This document shows, piece by piece, positions 36,938-47,520 of a stretch of 64,000 nucleotides of DNA (its first letter is position 1; each line of letters begins with the position of its first letter). The position numbers and the translations under genes are program-made. The notes beneath the pieces were generated by a model. That model did no database searches. It was not told the origin of the DNA and saw only the letters and a program-made list of their open reading frames with translations. The DNA is taken from the NCBI GenBank assembly GCA_026724425.1, contig JAIUCV010000230.1, positions 806,001 to 870,000 on the forward strand, given 5' to 3'. This DNA comes from Erythrophleum ivorense (taxonomy: Eukaryota > Streptophyta > Magnoliopsida > Fabales > Fabaceae).

Positions 36938-37952
36938 GCGGTTTGTTATTTTTTTTCCGATGTATTTTTTTATTCTCTCTTCAGTTTTAACACTTGGCAT
37001 TAGAAGAGAGGTGATTTTATAACAAAATTGGTGTATATAACGAAGAGTGTAATCTTTGCTTAAAAACCATTGAGGACTAAGTTTCAAAAACATTCTCTTC
37101 TTAAGTTTTCTTAATTTGGTATTAGAACTATCAAGGCTCGCGTCATGGCATCCACTACCTTTACTGCTGCTCCCAAGGTTGTTTCCGCTAAACGTCACAT
37201 TGCCAAGCTGTGAAGAGAGTACTCAGGTGTCTCAGGAGGACTTTAGGCTTCGGTATACTCATCAAACCAACAGAAACTTTATTTCTTTCAATATCTAGGT
37301 ATTGTGTTTTTTTGGATGATACACTAGTATCTTGGTCCTTAAAAAACCAAAAGGTCATAGTTAGATTGAGCATTGAATTGAAGTATAGCCCTTAAACTGT
37401 TAAACTGGTTTGGATTCAATCTTTGTTGCAAGAGATTATTTTCCACTCAAGCAAATCTCGATTACTTTGTGTGATAGTATGAGTGCTATTGCCCTTTTTA
37501 CCAATCCAATTTTTCATGCTCGAACAAGGAATATAGAGATTGATGTACATTACATCTGTGACAAAGTTTTAGATAAACAACTAACTATTCAAATATGTTC
37601 CCTCATCTAATCAAATTGCTGATTGTTTGACCGAGTCTTTGACACATTCTAAGTTCTACGTGTTTAGGGACAAACTAGGGATATGTTCAATACCCTCTTG
37701 TTTGAGGGGAGGTATTAAGACAAAATAGTTTTTCTGTTTCGAATAAGCTGGAGGTTATTGCTTTGTAAAGCTTGTTCTATGGTTAATTATTTCTTTGTGA
37801 TTTTTTTTCTCTCTCTTCAATTTTGACACCTGGTATTAGAAGAGAGGTGATTTTATCCAAAAAAAAAAGGTGTAAATAATGAAGAATTTATTTTTTGCTC
37901 AGAAACCATTGAGGACTGAGCTTAAAAAACGTTCTCTTCTTAAGTTTTCTCA
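36938..37952 (+). mobile_element. Copia-type element with large internal deletion
   Basis: Left LTR remnant about 36938-37113, right LTR 37713-37952. Both contain the block AGAAGAGAGGTGATTTTAT and CATTGAGGACT. A primer-binding-like TTGGTATTAGAAC (37116-37128) is followed by the gag start MASTTFTAAPKVVSAKRHIA (37145). The sequence then jumps directly to the RNase H region (KRVLRCLRRTLGFGILIKP; CDSMSAIALFTNPIFHARTR; NIEIDVHYICDKVLD) and a GAGGGGAGG polypurine tract. Most of gag, protease, integrase and RT are missing. Confidence 0.82.
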
Positions 37953-37960
37953 ACTAAGAT

Positions 37961-38517
37961 GAATATTGTCATATAGACACTAAGGTTTTTACAAGAATGT
38001 ATGTCTATGAAGGATGGATAAATGGGACGAAGAGGTTGGAGGCACAATATAATAAAGGTCACAGCTTGTTGAGTAAATTAAAGATTAGCGATCTATAGGA
38101 AAATTGTGATTTCGGAATGAACAATTTGGTTAAAGTCGTGGCTGTAATAAAATTATGGCAAAAGCTTACGAGTATTTGACAAATGGAAAGATCTACAGAA
38201 AGTTTTTCTGAATGGAAACGAAATGCAACAAATTCCAGATGACACATCTCTTGGGTATTCTCAAACTTTGGACATTGCTTTTAGATTGTAATTACGACCT
38301 TGAATTGGTCCCAAACAATTTTTTCATCAACATGATTTGTTTTAGAATCGCATTAGACGTTTGCCCAAATCTTTTAGCAACTTGGAGTGCCTTGTTGCGT
38401 TATTGCTTTCAGGGTGTGATTCATTAATATCGTTAGACCTTTCCTGTACTGCCATCACTAGAGCACCTCCCGACTTGGGAATTGTTGATCAATCTTGGAC
38501 GTCTTTACCTTCAACAT
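37961..38517 (+). pseudogene. CC-NBS-LRR resistance gene remnant, part 1 (end of NB-ARC, first LRRs)
   Basis: The translation reads DEYCHIDTKVFTRMYVYEGW, then NKGHSLLSKLKISDL, stop, ENCDFG, similar to the winged-helix end of NB-ARC in RPS2-like proteins. After frameshifts follow LRR-like pieces (LWTLLLDCNYDLELVPNNFF, CPNLLATWSALLRYC, WELLINLGRLYLQH). The N-terminal coiled coil and P-loop are not present. The region is cut at 38518 by a short LTR element and resumes at 40056. Confidence 0.7.
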
Positions 38518-38849
38518 GTTAAAGGTATGATTCAAAATTATTATAATTCATTTCTGCATAATCTTTTAATTAATTTGTTAGTTAAAAATTTAAAATTTTA
38601 TCTAATTTAAATTAAATCAAATAGTAGTTAATTTTTATAATTTTTTATTTTTAATTACCACTTATTTCTACATTTTAATTATTTGTAAGCCTATAAATAG
38701 ACACTTAATTATGAAATAAAGTGAAGTAGTAGAATATTAATTTCTCTATATATATTTTTAGTCTCATTTAAATAGCCTACTACTTTCAATTTTTAATATA
38801 GTATCAAAACTCTCATAGATTTTAAAGGATTTGTTAGTAACTAACACTT

Positions 38850-38987
38850 ATGACTTTTAGTAATGCATCGGTTCTCTTACCCGCAATTTTCAATGATAAA
38901 AATTATCAAGTAGAGACTGTCAAGATTAAAACTTATCTAAGAGGTTTTGGATTGTGGCAGTGGGTTGAAAAAGAAACTCCTTTTTGA
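38850..38987 (+). CDS. Short gag-like ORF in the TRIM/LARD-like element
   Basis: 45 codons. The part PAIFNDKNYQVETVKIKTYL then FGLWQWVE matches the N-terminal gag region of copia elements (DUF4219 type). It ends at TGA, so only the gag N-terminus is kept. Confidence 0.65.
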   Translation: MTFSNASVLLPAIFNDKNYQVETVKIKTYLRGFGLWQWVEKETPF

Positions 38988-39378
38988 AAGTTGGTGAAAA
39001 GTATTTAAACAATTGAAGGTTGGTGAAAAATTGTTTTAAAAAATGATGAAAAGTGTATCATAAAGTGGAGAGAAGTGTTTCACAAATTTGAAAATGTGGA
39101 GGGAAGTATTCTATAAAGTTTAAATTTTTGCAATTTTGAATCAAGGGGGAGTATTAGAGATGTGATTCAAAATTATTATAGTTAATTTTTGTAAAATATT
39201 TTTAGTTAATTTGTTAGTTAAAAATTTAAAATTTTATCTAATTTTAAATTAAATTAAATAATAGTTAGTTTTCATAATTTTCTACTTTTAGTTATAACTT
39301 ATTTCTACATTCTAATTATTTGTAAGCCTATAAATAAATACTTTCAATTATGAGATAAAGTGAAGTAATAAAATATTA

Positions 39379-40002
39379 TGGCCTGTTTGATTTCTTGTTT
39401 CTAAAACAATTTTCTATTTTTAACAAAAAAAAATTTATTTGATAATGTGTTTTTAATGAAATGTTTTGTAAAAAAAAAATAGAATTATGTTTTCGAAAAC
39501 AAAAAAATTAAAGGGCCTGTTTGATTTGATTCTACAGAACAATTTTTTTGTTTTCAAGAACAAAAAAATAAAAAAATCTGTTTGATAATGTGTTTTTAAT
39601 GAAATGTTCTGTAAAACAAAAAAATAAAATTTTGTTTTCAAAAACAAAAAACTCAGAACACTTTTGAAGTGTTCTGTAATTTTTGTTCTACAGAATCAGG
39701 TAAAAAACAAAAAATAATTACTTTTCAAAATAATGATTCAAACAGATTTTTTAATTTTTTTGTTCTCAAAAACTTGTTCTTGAAAACATATGTTTTGAAA
39801 ATATTAAAACAAAAACAATTTCAAACAGGCCCAAAATTTTTTTAGATGTTTTGTTATTTTTGTTTGGCAGAATTAGAAAAATAAAAACAAAAAGTAGTAA
39901 TTTTTTAGAATAACGATTCAAATAAATTTTTTAATTTTTAAAATTTATTCCAAAAATATATATTTTAAAAATATTAAAACTATAATAAAATTAAATAAAT
40001 TC
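39379..40002. mobile_element. Older Tourist-like MITE, split by a younger one
   Basis: It begins TGGCCTGTTTGA and is flanked by a TTA duplication (39376-39378, 40003-40005); the other LTR shows the empty site ATATTAATTT. It is similar along its length to the 320-bp MITE but more diverged. Its net length is about 301 bp after removing the insert. Confidence 0.75.
39513..39832. mobile_element. Younger 320-bp Tourist-like MITE nested in the older one
   Basis: Perfect ends GGGCCTGTTTGA and inverted TCAAACAGGCCC, with flanks AAA/AAA as a 3-bp duplication. It is the same length as the copy at 27448-27767 and inverted relative to it. Confidence 0.85.
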
Positions 40003-40055
40003 TTAATTTTTCTACATATTTTTTTAATTCCATTTAAATAGCCTAATACTTTACA

Positions 40056-40870
40056 TTTCCAACCGCCAAGATAGTCGCCCAAAATGGCTAATCATCTTAA
40101 CTATACGCCAAAATCAATGGATATTAGTGTACAAGGTTTGAAACAAGCTATTTCAGCCAACTTTTGTGACATCAAAGAGTTCAACGCCTATGAGAGAAGT
40201 TTCCTTGGCAGAGATCGTACGTGTACTCAAAATGATTGTTTTACTGTAAATAAGACAGATGCATATCTCGATGATGCGTGGATTCCCCAAAAACGGTAAC
40301 TTTTGAGGGTATGGGATTGGGAAATACAGCGGCGGTCCATCCAGAAGACATCAAACAGCTGTATATACGTGAGTGTCACCAATGGACGGACCAGCCTATC
40401 CCTTGATTATAAAAATTGAATACTTTGGGATTACCAGCTGCCATAAGCTGGAGTACTTGTGATGTTTCTCGACCTAGCTCCACTTGCTCCTTTATGGCAT
40501 CTAACCACCCCATTCTCTCATCCCACACATCTCACAATTGAAAGATTCAACAGCTGAGGATGGAATAATTAGCACAGCTCCAAAACTTGTGAGTCAATGA
40601 AGGAAATAGTTTCAGAGGGAAGCGGAGAAATGGAACTTCTACTTCATAATAGCGGCAAACATTCTGACCATATTATTTGTCTTCCCAATTTGAATTGAAT
40701 TACATATACACTGGGATCATGCTCTCTTCTTCTCTCCAATATTTGGTAATAGAAAATTGTCAGAAACTAAAATTGCTGCCTGAAATCCATCCCCCTCTTC
40801 AGATAGACAGGACCCCAAACGGATATACCCTAAAAAAAATTGATAACAGTTTTGGTAGTATCTCCAGAGT
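40056..40870 (+). pseudogene. CC-NBS-LRR resistance gene remnant, part 2 (LRR C-terminus)
   Basis: It continues the LRR region after the LTR element. Pieces in different frames include MANHLNYTPKSMDISVQGLK, FCDIKEFNAYERSF, CESMKEIVSEGSGEMELLL, LSSSLQYLVIENCQKLKLLP and PPLQIDRTPNGYTLKK, the usual C-terminal sequence of RPS2-like CC-NBS-LRR proteins. Stops and frameshifts make it a pseudogene. Confidence 0.72.
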
Positions 40871-41047
40871 ATATCAACATTGTTACTGTTTGTGTTTGTT
40901 TTATTTTTCCTTATTTTAGTTTCAAATATTGGTCATGAATTTCTTTTCTCACCATGAAAGTGGTGTACTAGAAGAAGTTAAAATAATTATGGCCAATTCA
41001 TTATATATATATAAATATATATATTTGGGTGCCTGTGTTATGCCTTG

Positions 41048-41549
41048 CAGTGCGTTTGGATCGAGAGAAAAGTGAGGAGAAGGGGAGGGAGGGAGAGGAA
41101 AACGAAATTTTCCCCCATTTGGTTCGAAGAGAAAACTGGGGAAAAGAGAAAAAATGGAGAGAAAAGTACGATAGGTCCCAACATTTTTTTTTCTCTCCGA
41201 ATATGGAGAGATTGGAGGGGAAAAGGGACTCGCACCTACGTAAAATAATAAAAATATATGTTTAATAATTTTTTTAAATATTTTAATTAGTTAATTAAAA
41301 ATTAATGTTACAATTAATTTTTATTATTAAATTAATTAATATATTTTACAAAATAATTATATTTTGTAATATAAAAATTAATAAATGATATATAATTTTT
41401 AAAAAATTATACATAATTAAAAAAAAATTGTGACTATGTCCGACTGCAATGCAGTTGGACATATATATCCGACTGCATGTTGACCTCAAATATGTCCGAC
41501 TACAATACAGTCGGACATATATGTGTGTCCGATTGCATTGCAGTCGGAT

Positions 41550-41587
<38 letters not shown>

Positions 41588-41939
41588 TATATTATATATA
41601 TAATATTTATATATTATATATAATATAATATTTATTATATTTTATATTTAAATTAATTAATATGTATTAAAATAATATTAATATTTATAATTTTAAAATA
41701 ATAATTTATCAATATTTTTTACAAAATAAATTTAATTAATTTAAAGAATAAGTATTTTTAAAATATTTTTAAAATTTAAATATATGTTTTTTATTAAAAT
41801 TTTTTGTTTTATTCAAAAATAATTTTTTGAAATTATTTAAATATTTTTTAAATTAATTTTTATATCTTTTATTATTATTATTTTTTAAAAAAAATATAAA
41901 AATATAAAATAATAACAAACTTATTATTATATTAAATTA

Positions 41940-41970
<31 letters not shown>

Positions 41971-42095
41971 CGTTTTCTTTCCCTCCACTTTTTCCTCTAT
42001 CCAAACGCATGGGGAATTTTCAGTTTTCTCTTCTCTCGCCTCTTCTCCCCTCTTTTCTCTCCCTCTCCTTTTCTCTTCCCCCATACAAACAATCT
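41048..42095. mobile_element. Non-autonomous element with long inverted ends and internal palindromes
   Basis: The left arm (about 41048-41235) and right arm (about 41970-42095) are imperfect inverted repeats. The left starts GTGCGTTTGGATCGAGAGAA and the right contains ATCCAAACGCATG with CT-rich sequence mirroring the GA-rich left arm. The centre is very AT-rich and has three 23-bp palindromes. Long inverted ends suggest a Mutator-like element, but no 9-bp target duplication was confirmed. Confidence 0.55.
41438..41549. repeat. Three 23-bp palindromes (GTCCGACTGCA-A-TGCAGTCGGAC type)
   Basis: Copies at 41438-41460, 41494-41516 and 41527-41549, plus a half copy at about 41467. Each has 11-bp arms around one base, with one to three mismatches. 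Confidence 0.8.
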
Positions 42096-42631
42096 TTGAG
42101 ATGACCAAACTTGAATGGTAATTGATTTTCAAATGGCTGCCAATAACAATTGTGCCCTTTTTCAATTTAAATTTAATCTCTCTTCTACAAGCTATGGTAC
42201 ATGTATTGTCCAATATATTAAAATAAATAATATTACAAAAATTTAAATGTTGTTTGTTTATGTAACTAGAACTTTAAATAAATATTAACTGAACCAAGCC
42301 AATTTACAGGATATATAGCTTGATGATTTGTTCTCAAAGATTTTAAATAAAAATATTGCTCATAACGTTTTGAATAGAAGAAGGGGGCAAAATGACCCCA
42401 TATACAAGAGCCCATTCTACATTCCATAATAAATTCTGAAGGACATGGTTATATTATTTGTTCTCAATGGACTTGGTTTCTCCAAGATGTGTTGGAGATA
42501 AGGGCATTGCAATGAGATTTTCCTTGATGATATCAAGTCATAGAAGATTGATCAAGTAGCGGACCGCATGTGTAGCATGACTAACTTGAACTTGTTAACG
42601 ATGAACTAAAAATACCTACAATGACATGCAG

Positions 42632-42853
42632 GCTTGTGCAATTTGCCGGACCAACGAAAAGGACATGGCCTTTGAATGTGTGCACACGTTAAGCTCTCCC
42701 AGAGAGATTTCCCTGATTTTCCTCTTACATTACGAGAATTATGATTATTAAGTGATTTTGTTGTAGACTTGCGGAGACTGTTGATAATTTCCATGTGTTC
42801 CATATGGCGAGAGCCAATAACTAGCAGTCTCAGGCTGTTTCCTGGGAGACTAA
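42632..42853 (+). pseudogene. Third RING fragment, dead copy
   Basis: Copy of the two RING exons: ACAICRTNEKDMAFECVHT at 42632-42688, then TCGDC followed by a stop at 42767 on. GCGH has become ECVH, the donor is shifted by one base, the second exon has TGA and frame changes, and the final stop codon is lost. The 3' flank resembles that of gene 2. No coiled-coil exons remain nearby. Confidence 0.8.
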
Positions 42854-43334
42854 TGTACAGGCTCCTATTTATATTCTATGGCCACCATTAGCTATTTGTG
42901 TAACGTATAACTCATGTAAGTAGCAAAGCAGCTAGCAGATCCGCTGCATAAAGAGAAGAGGAAACTAGTCCACCATAGCATTAGCAATGTGTTATGAAGA
43001 TAAAATGTGGATGAATTGTGTTTTATTTCAGGTCATCGAAAAAGGATACATCCCATGAGATGATGACATCGATTAAACCTCAAACATCCCATAGCCCAGG
43101 ACAATTTTGTAATTCCACTGCAGAATACACATGAAATATAGCTAGAAAAAGTCTTGTCTAAATATTATCACGCACACTCACTCACAACGACCCCACCCTC
43201 CCGCACGGGAATAAAACAAGATCAACATATAAGACAAAACAGCATCAGGTCCATACTGAACTCCCAAACACTTGTCCGATTGTGACGTTCAGATACCTCA
43301 TAAAAGTATTCACACCAATTGCCGATCAGCAACT

Positions 43335-46268
43335 TTATTTCTTCTGCTCCTTGTCAACACCGGTGTCATTTTGCTTTGGAATAGGTTGAATTCTCACATA
43401 AGGTTTTCTGGTTAAAGTCTCACCTTTTAGAGCAGCAACATACCGATCATTTGTATTCTCCTTCCGTTGTAGCTCTCCAAGGTATTCAGCTAGTCTTTCT
43501 TTATTTACTTGTCCCATCATCTAACTCATAATCAAAGCAACCATATTGTCAAGACATATTTTTCACCAAAGGAAAGAATTCACTTCGAAAAAACAAGTCC
43601 AGAAACACCCAATGTTAGCAACTATTCAGCTTAATAAAGTTATTTAGCCTCCAGGATAGACTGCTATTCTAGTACAATCCTAATCCAATATAGTAGATTA
43701 TCAATGTAGTAATCCACTCTCCAGTTCTCATGTTCAGATAGAGTACAAAGAAGTATGGTAGATTAAAGACAGAATAAGGACATCAAATGGTTGTCAGACT
43801 CAAGAGTTGTGAAAGCAATATATAAGATGTGATATTATGGGAAAATCCAGAATGAAGATAATGTTTTACAGAATATAATTTTTTGACAAATGATGTGTCG
43901 TGTAGGGTCCAATAACCACCCATGAATCTGTATATGATTATACTTGGCCTTATCCCAAAGAAAGATATTACTCTGTAAAGAAATATTAAAAGCATTTCAA
44001 TTTAAGGTGCTCGGGGGTAGAATGCTATTGCAAAAAGGGTAGAATAAAGAATAACTGGAGAAATTTTGAGATGTTAAAAGATCTGGAGATTTTTTATGTC
44101 TGAGCCAAAAACTACACTGAAGTGCGTGATTAATTTATCTTAAGGGTCACTGAAGCAAATATCCGGGGGTTTATCTGGACCATCCGAATAAAATAAAACA
44201 AAATTTTAGTTATCCCTATCCAATCTCACAACTTGTCTCGCCTTACTTTACTCTAATTTTTTTTACTTTTTACAAACATGAACCTCATGCCTCATTTAGT
44301 GCATATAAGGTTGGATAGAATAGTATAAGCTAATACACTCCATTATATGGTGTTTGGTGCATATAGAGAATTGTATAAGCTTATATAGTTACGTATTTTC
44401 ATACAATTATCACCATATAACAGTATACATGAGGGGAGGGATAAGCCATGATAAGAAATCTTGTACAATTTTTTAAATAACAAAAGTTAATTTTTATCAT
44501 CATTTATTAATATATTGTTATATCACCACCATTTGCCACTACCTTGCACCTCCATTGTTACCACGACCACCCAATATCGTGACTTTGGTCGTCTTGCCTC
44601 CACCATCACTATAGTCATTACTGTACCTGCCAAATACCACCACACTACTGCCACTGTTGCTGTCACCACCACGACTGCCACATTACAACCAACAGCACTA
44701 TAGCCTTTACTGTAGCGGTCACCACCATGATAACCTTTAATTCAATGTCATCACCACCGTCATAATTATCATGTTATGACATGAGGATAATATTATTTAT
44801 ATCTATAACATATTATTTTCATCCCATCAGAAAACACATTGTTATATTATCCTATATATTATACACTGGGGCAACAAACACGTGGATAGCTTATACAATA
44901 CTATACAGGCTCCTCATACCATAAGCCTTATCCTTTACAGTGCACCAAATGAGGCCCTAGCGTTACTCCAGATTACTCAGGGTATAGCAAATTAAGATTA
45001 GCCACATTAGTTCTCTCACTCTTACCATTCCACATCTCAGATCAGCATTCTTGGTTACAATATCTTAGTAACATTCATTAAAAATACCAACGAAGATGTA
45101 ACTCAGGCATACAACAGAGTATTCCACCTAATATTTAGAGAAACTGAGGGGCCCCCAAAAAAAAATCTTAAATTCAGATAATCTAGAAAACTAAATGGCC
45201 TATAAACAGGAAACAAATGAGGAACAGATACTCACAACAAATAGAAGTTTTTCTAAGCTTCTAAAAGTGCCAATGATTGCACCTAAGCCAACGCAGCCAT
45301 ATCAAACAGCCTAAAATACCAAGCTACACAACGAGGTTCATACCAAGATCAAATCCTAATCACCAGCACTCCATGAGCCCCATATTGTTGGAGGAATTTG
45401 TCAATGACTAATAAAGTCATCATTGGGTACGGTTACAGGTAACAATTTACATTTTATGAAGTACTAATATGGGCAAGTTTCTTATGTTCTTTTTTTTTTT
45501 TTTTATCTTTTCTTTTTATAAAAGAGAACTTAAGGTATGGCATGATTGATACACCAATAGCAAGTTTCTCTTCTGAAAAGAATTTCTCCTGCTGCAAAAC
45601 CTATAAAATTACACCTGAGAATTCTAATAATGAAACATGCATATTGTTACAGCTCAACAATCTCATTTTCCCCGATAAAGCAAGCTTCCGCTGTGTATTG
45701 CAATCTCCTTCAGCTCAGTGCACAAGATTTCTATAGACAGCTAATACATCAAAACACCCATAAATTCCAGTCACACTAAAATTATCTACACTCTACAAAA
45801 GTTAACCACGAAGCCTAATCAGAACTAAATAATAGAAAAGATGAATTATATCCAAATTCATAACAGGAAAGAACTATTCTTGTACCCACAAGTTCAGCAT
45901 ATCTTTCCCATCAATAGTCTAAATACCTAAATCACTGCGCCAACAATTCGATCAATCAATTCCACGATCACAAATCCCAAAATAAGAACATCGGTTTATT
46001 GGACTATTCGCTGACAGATTCTCGAGAAACAAAGAGAAAATAAGGAGAAAAGGTGAAGAATTACCATGGTTTCGGGGCGGGCATTCTTACGAAGATGGGC
46101 CTCAAGCTGGTCGTTGCGGGTGTTTGTTAACTGCATGACGCCATAGCCGATGACTCCCGGAACAACGCCGCATATAGTGGCGAAAGCAACGAAGAAGGGT
46201 TTGGAATCTCTGGTCCTCCGTACAAGCCATCTCCAAGTCGCGCTCTTCTCCCACAGTATCGACATCAC
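43335..46268 (-). CDS. Conserved small single-helix membrane protein, two exons
   Basis: Exon 1 is 46065-46268 and exon 2 is 43335-43520. The GT-AG intron is 2544 bp, and the exons join in phase 0 between ..RPETM and MMGQ... The product is 129 aa, or 128 if the second Met (46265) is used. An N-terminal basic part (WRWLVRRTRDSK) is followed by a hydrophobic helix at about residues 24-45 (FFVAFATICGVVPGVIGYGV) and a charged tail (ERLAEYLGELQRKENTNDRY, ending DKEQKK). I believe this belongs to a conserved plant family of unknown function, but no name is certain. The short N-terminus before the helix would suit an organelle inner-membrane protein (inference only). Confidence 0.75.
43521..46064 (-). 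other. Intron of the small membrane protein gene
   Basis: A 2544-bp intron in AT-rich sequence, holding the inverted-repeat element at 44289-44955 and a poly-T run at about 45490-45504. No other gene is seen in it. Confidence 0.65.
44289..44955. mobile_element. MITE-like element in the intron of the small membrane protein gene
   Basis: The ends are inverted: GCCTCATTTAGTGCA at 44289 and TGCACCAAATGAGGC ending at 44955, with further inverted similarity inside (TAGTATAAGC against GCTTATACAATACTA). The middle (44520-44760) is rich in CCACCA/CACCACCA repeats. No transposase is present. Confidence 0.6.
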
Positions 46269-47520
46269 TCGCCCTGTCTCTTCACACCGTCGAACTTTTA
46301 CAGGTTTTCTTTCATTCTTCTTATTTTTTTAATAATAAATTAAATCACAACTCAATTATTATTTGCTATTATTTAATTTTGACAAATTATATATTTTTTA
46401 AATGAAAAATTGAACATAAAATCTCTTACCAATTATCACTGTTGCACAACATTAGGTGTAATTATTTAAATTTTCATATTTAAGCAACATCTCTTCATTC
46501 CTCATCTTATGAGGAAATAGTTTACTTTAACTAATTAGTTTTTTTTAAGTTCTAATTATGCATATATTCTTGAGAAGACAAATAATTGCTAAAATTTTAT
46601 TTATAAATTTTTTGTTTGATATATAAAATATTGGAAATGAGAATAAAAATAAAAGAATAATTTTATAAATAAAATAAAAATTTTGTATTCTTATTTTTAA
46701 AAAATTATAAAAAAATAAATTCTATTAAATAATAATAATATAAATGTAATCAATATTATTTAAAAAAATTTTAATTTCTGTTCATTTTCTATTCATATAC
46801 CAAACATGCCCTTCATCTTTGTTGCCTTAAATCATGCTCACTAACGTAAGGCGCAGGATATGCACCACAATTTGGTTTTATAGTTGGCGTCACTCCTCTA
46901 AAACAAGGTAAGAGTCATTTGATTGAGTAGTGCGCAAACTTCACTTCATAAAGTTTAAATTCTCAAGTGAAACTTTGTAAATAATTTTATTATTATATTT
47001 ATTTTTTTTCACACTTTTAAATTTAATATATGAATAAGGCCAGGCAGCAAAAATCCAAGCAACTATAAAGAGGACTCAGAATTAACAAGTACATGTATTA
47101 GCAATTTTAAGATATGTTTAAATTAAGGAAAATAAAAGAAAATTTTATTTTAATATTTTTTTATTGAGATCTAAAACTATTTTTTTTCATTTCTTATTTA
47201 TTCTATTCAATTCAAAATTGAAACTTCAATTCACCTTTTTTCCTATTCTCTACAGACATATTAAAACAAAAATCTTACTAAAAGAAAAACAAAACAGAGG
47301 ATCTTAAGAACGCAACCGGACATCTTCTAACATTAACTATCAATTAAACAGTTGAACAAGATGATCATAAAATTGCATTTGACTAAAATCAATTCAAAAA
47401 ATGATTAACACAGATACTCAGCATACTCTTTTGTTCTTCGCTATAGACTACAGACAGATTGCTGAGAGAATATTAAGGAAGAAATTTTAAGGCTTAGCCA
47501 TCATTTTTATAAGGTCTTAA
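46269..47520. other. Upstream region of the small membrane protein gene
   Basis: AT-rich sequence without a supported gene. The promoter of the minus-strand gene should lie at the left edge, but no clear TATA box was found. Confidence 0.5.

Larger units (their letters stand above)
38518..40055 (+). mobile_element. Very short LTR retrotransposon (TRIM/LARD-like) in the NBS-LRR pseudogene
   Basis: LTRs 38518-38788 (271 bp) and 39152-40055 (277 bp net of MITE insertions) both contain GTAAGCCTATAAAT and AAATAGCCTA blocks. A primer-binding-like TAGTATCAAAACTC lies at 38799-38812, and a polypurine AAGGGGGAG precedes the right LTR. The interior is only about 360 bp with one gag-like start (38850-38987). 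No clear target duplication remains. The NBS-LRR similarity continues on both sides. Confidence 0.8.

Noticed and set aside
36758..37198. 146-codon minus-strand ORF rich in Tyr/Ile/Thr
   Set aside because: It is produced by the (TATA/TATG)n microsatellite and lies antisense to the copia LTR.
44515..44703. Thr-rich ORF in the intron element
   Set aside because: It results from the CCACCA/CACCAC low-complexity core of the inverted-repeat element.
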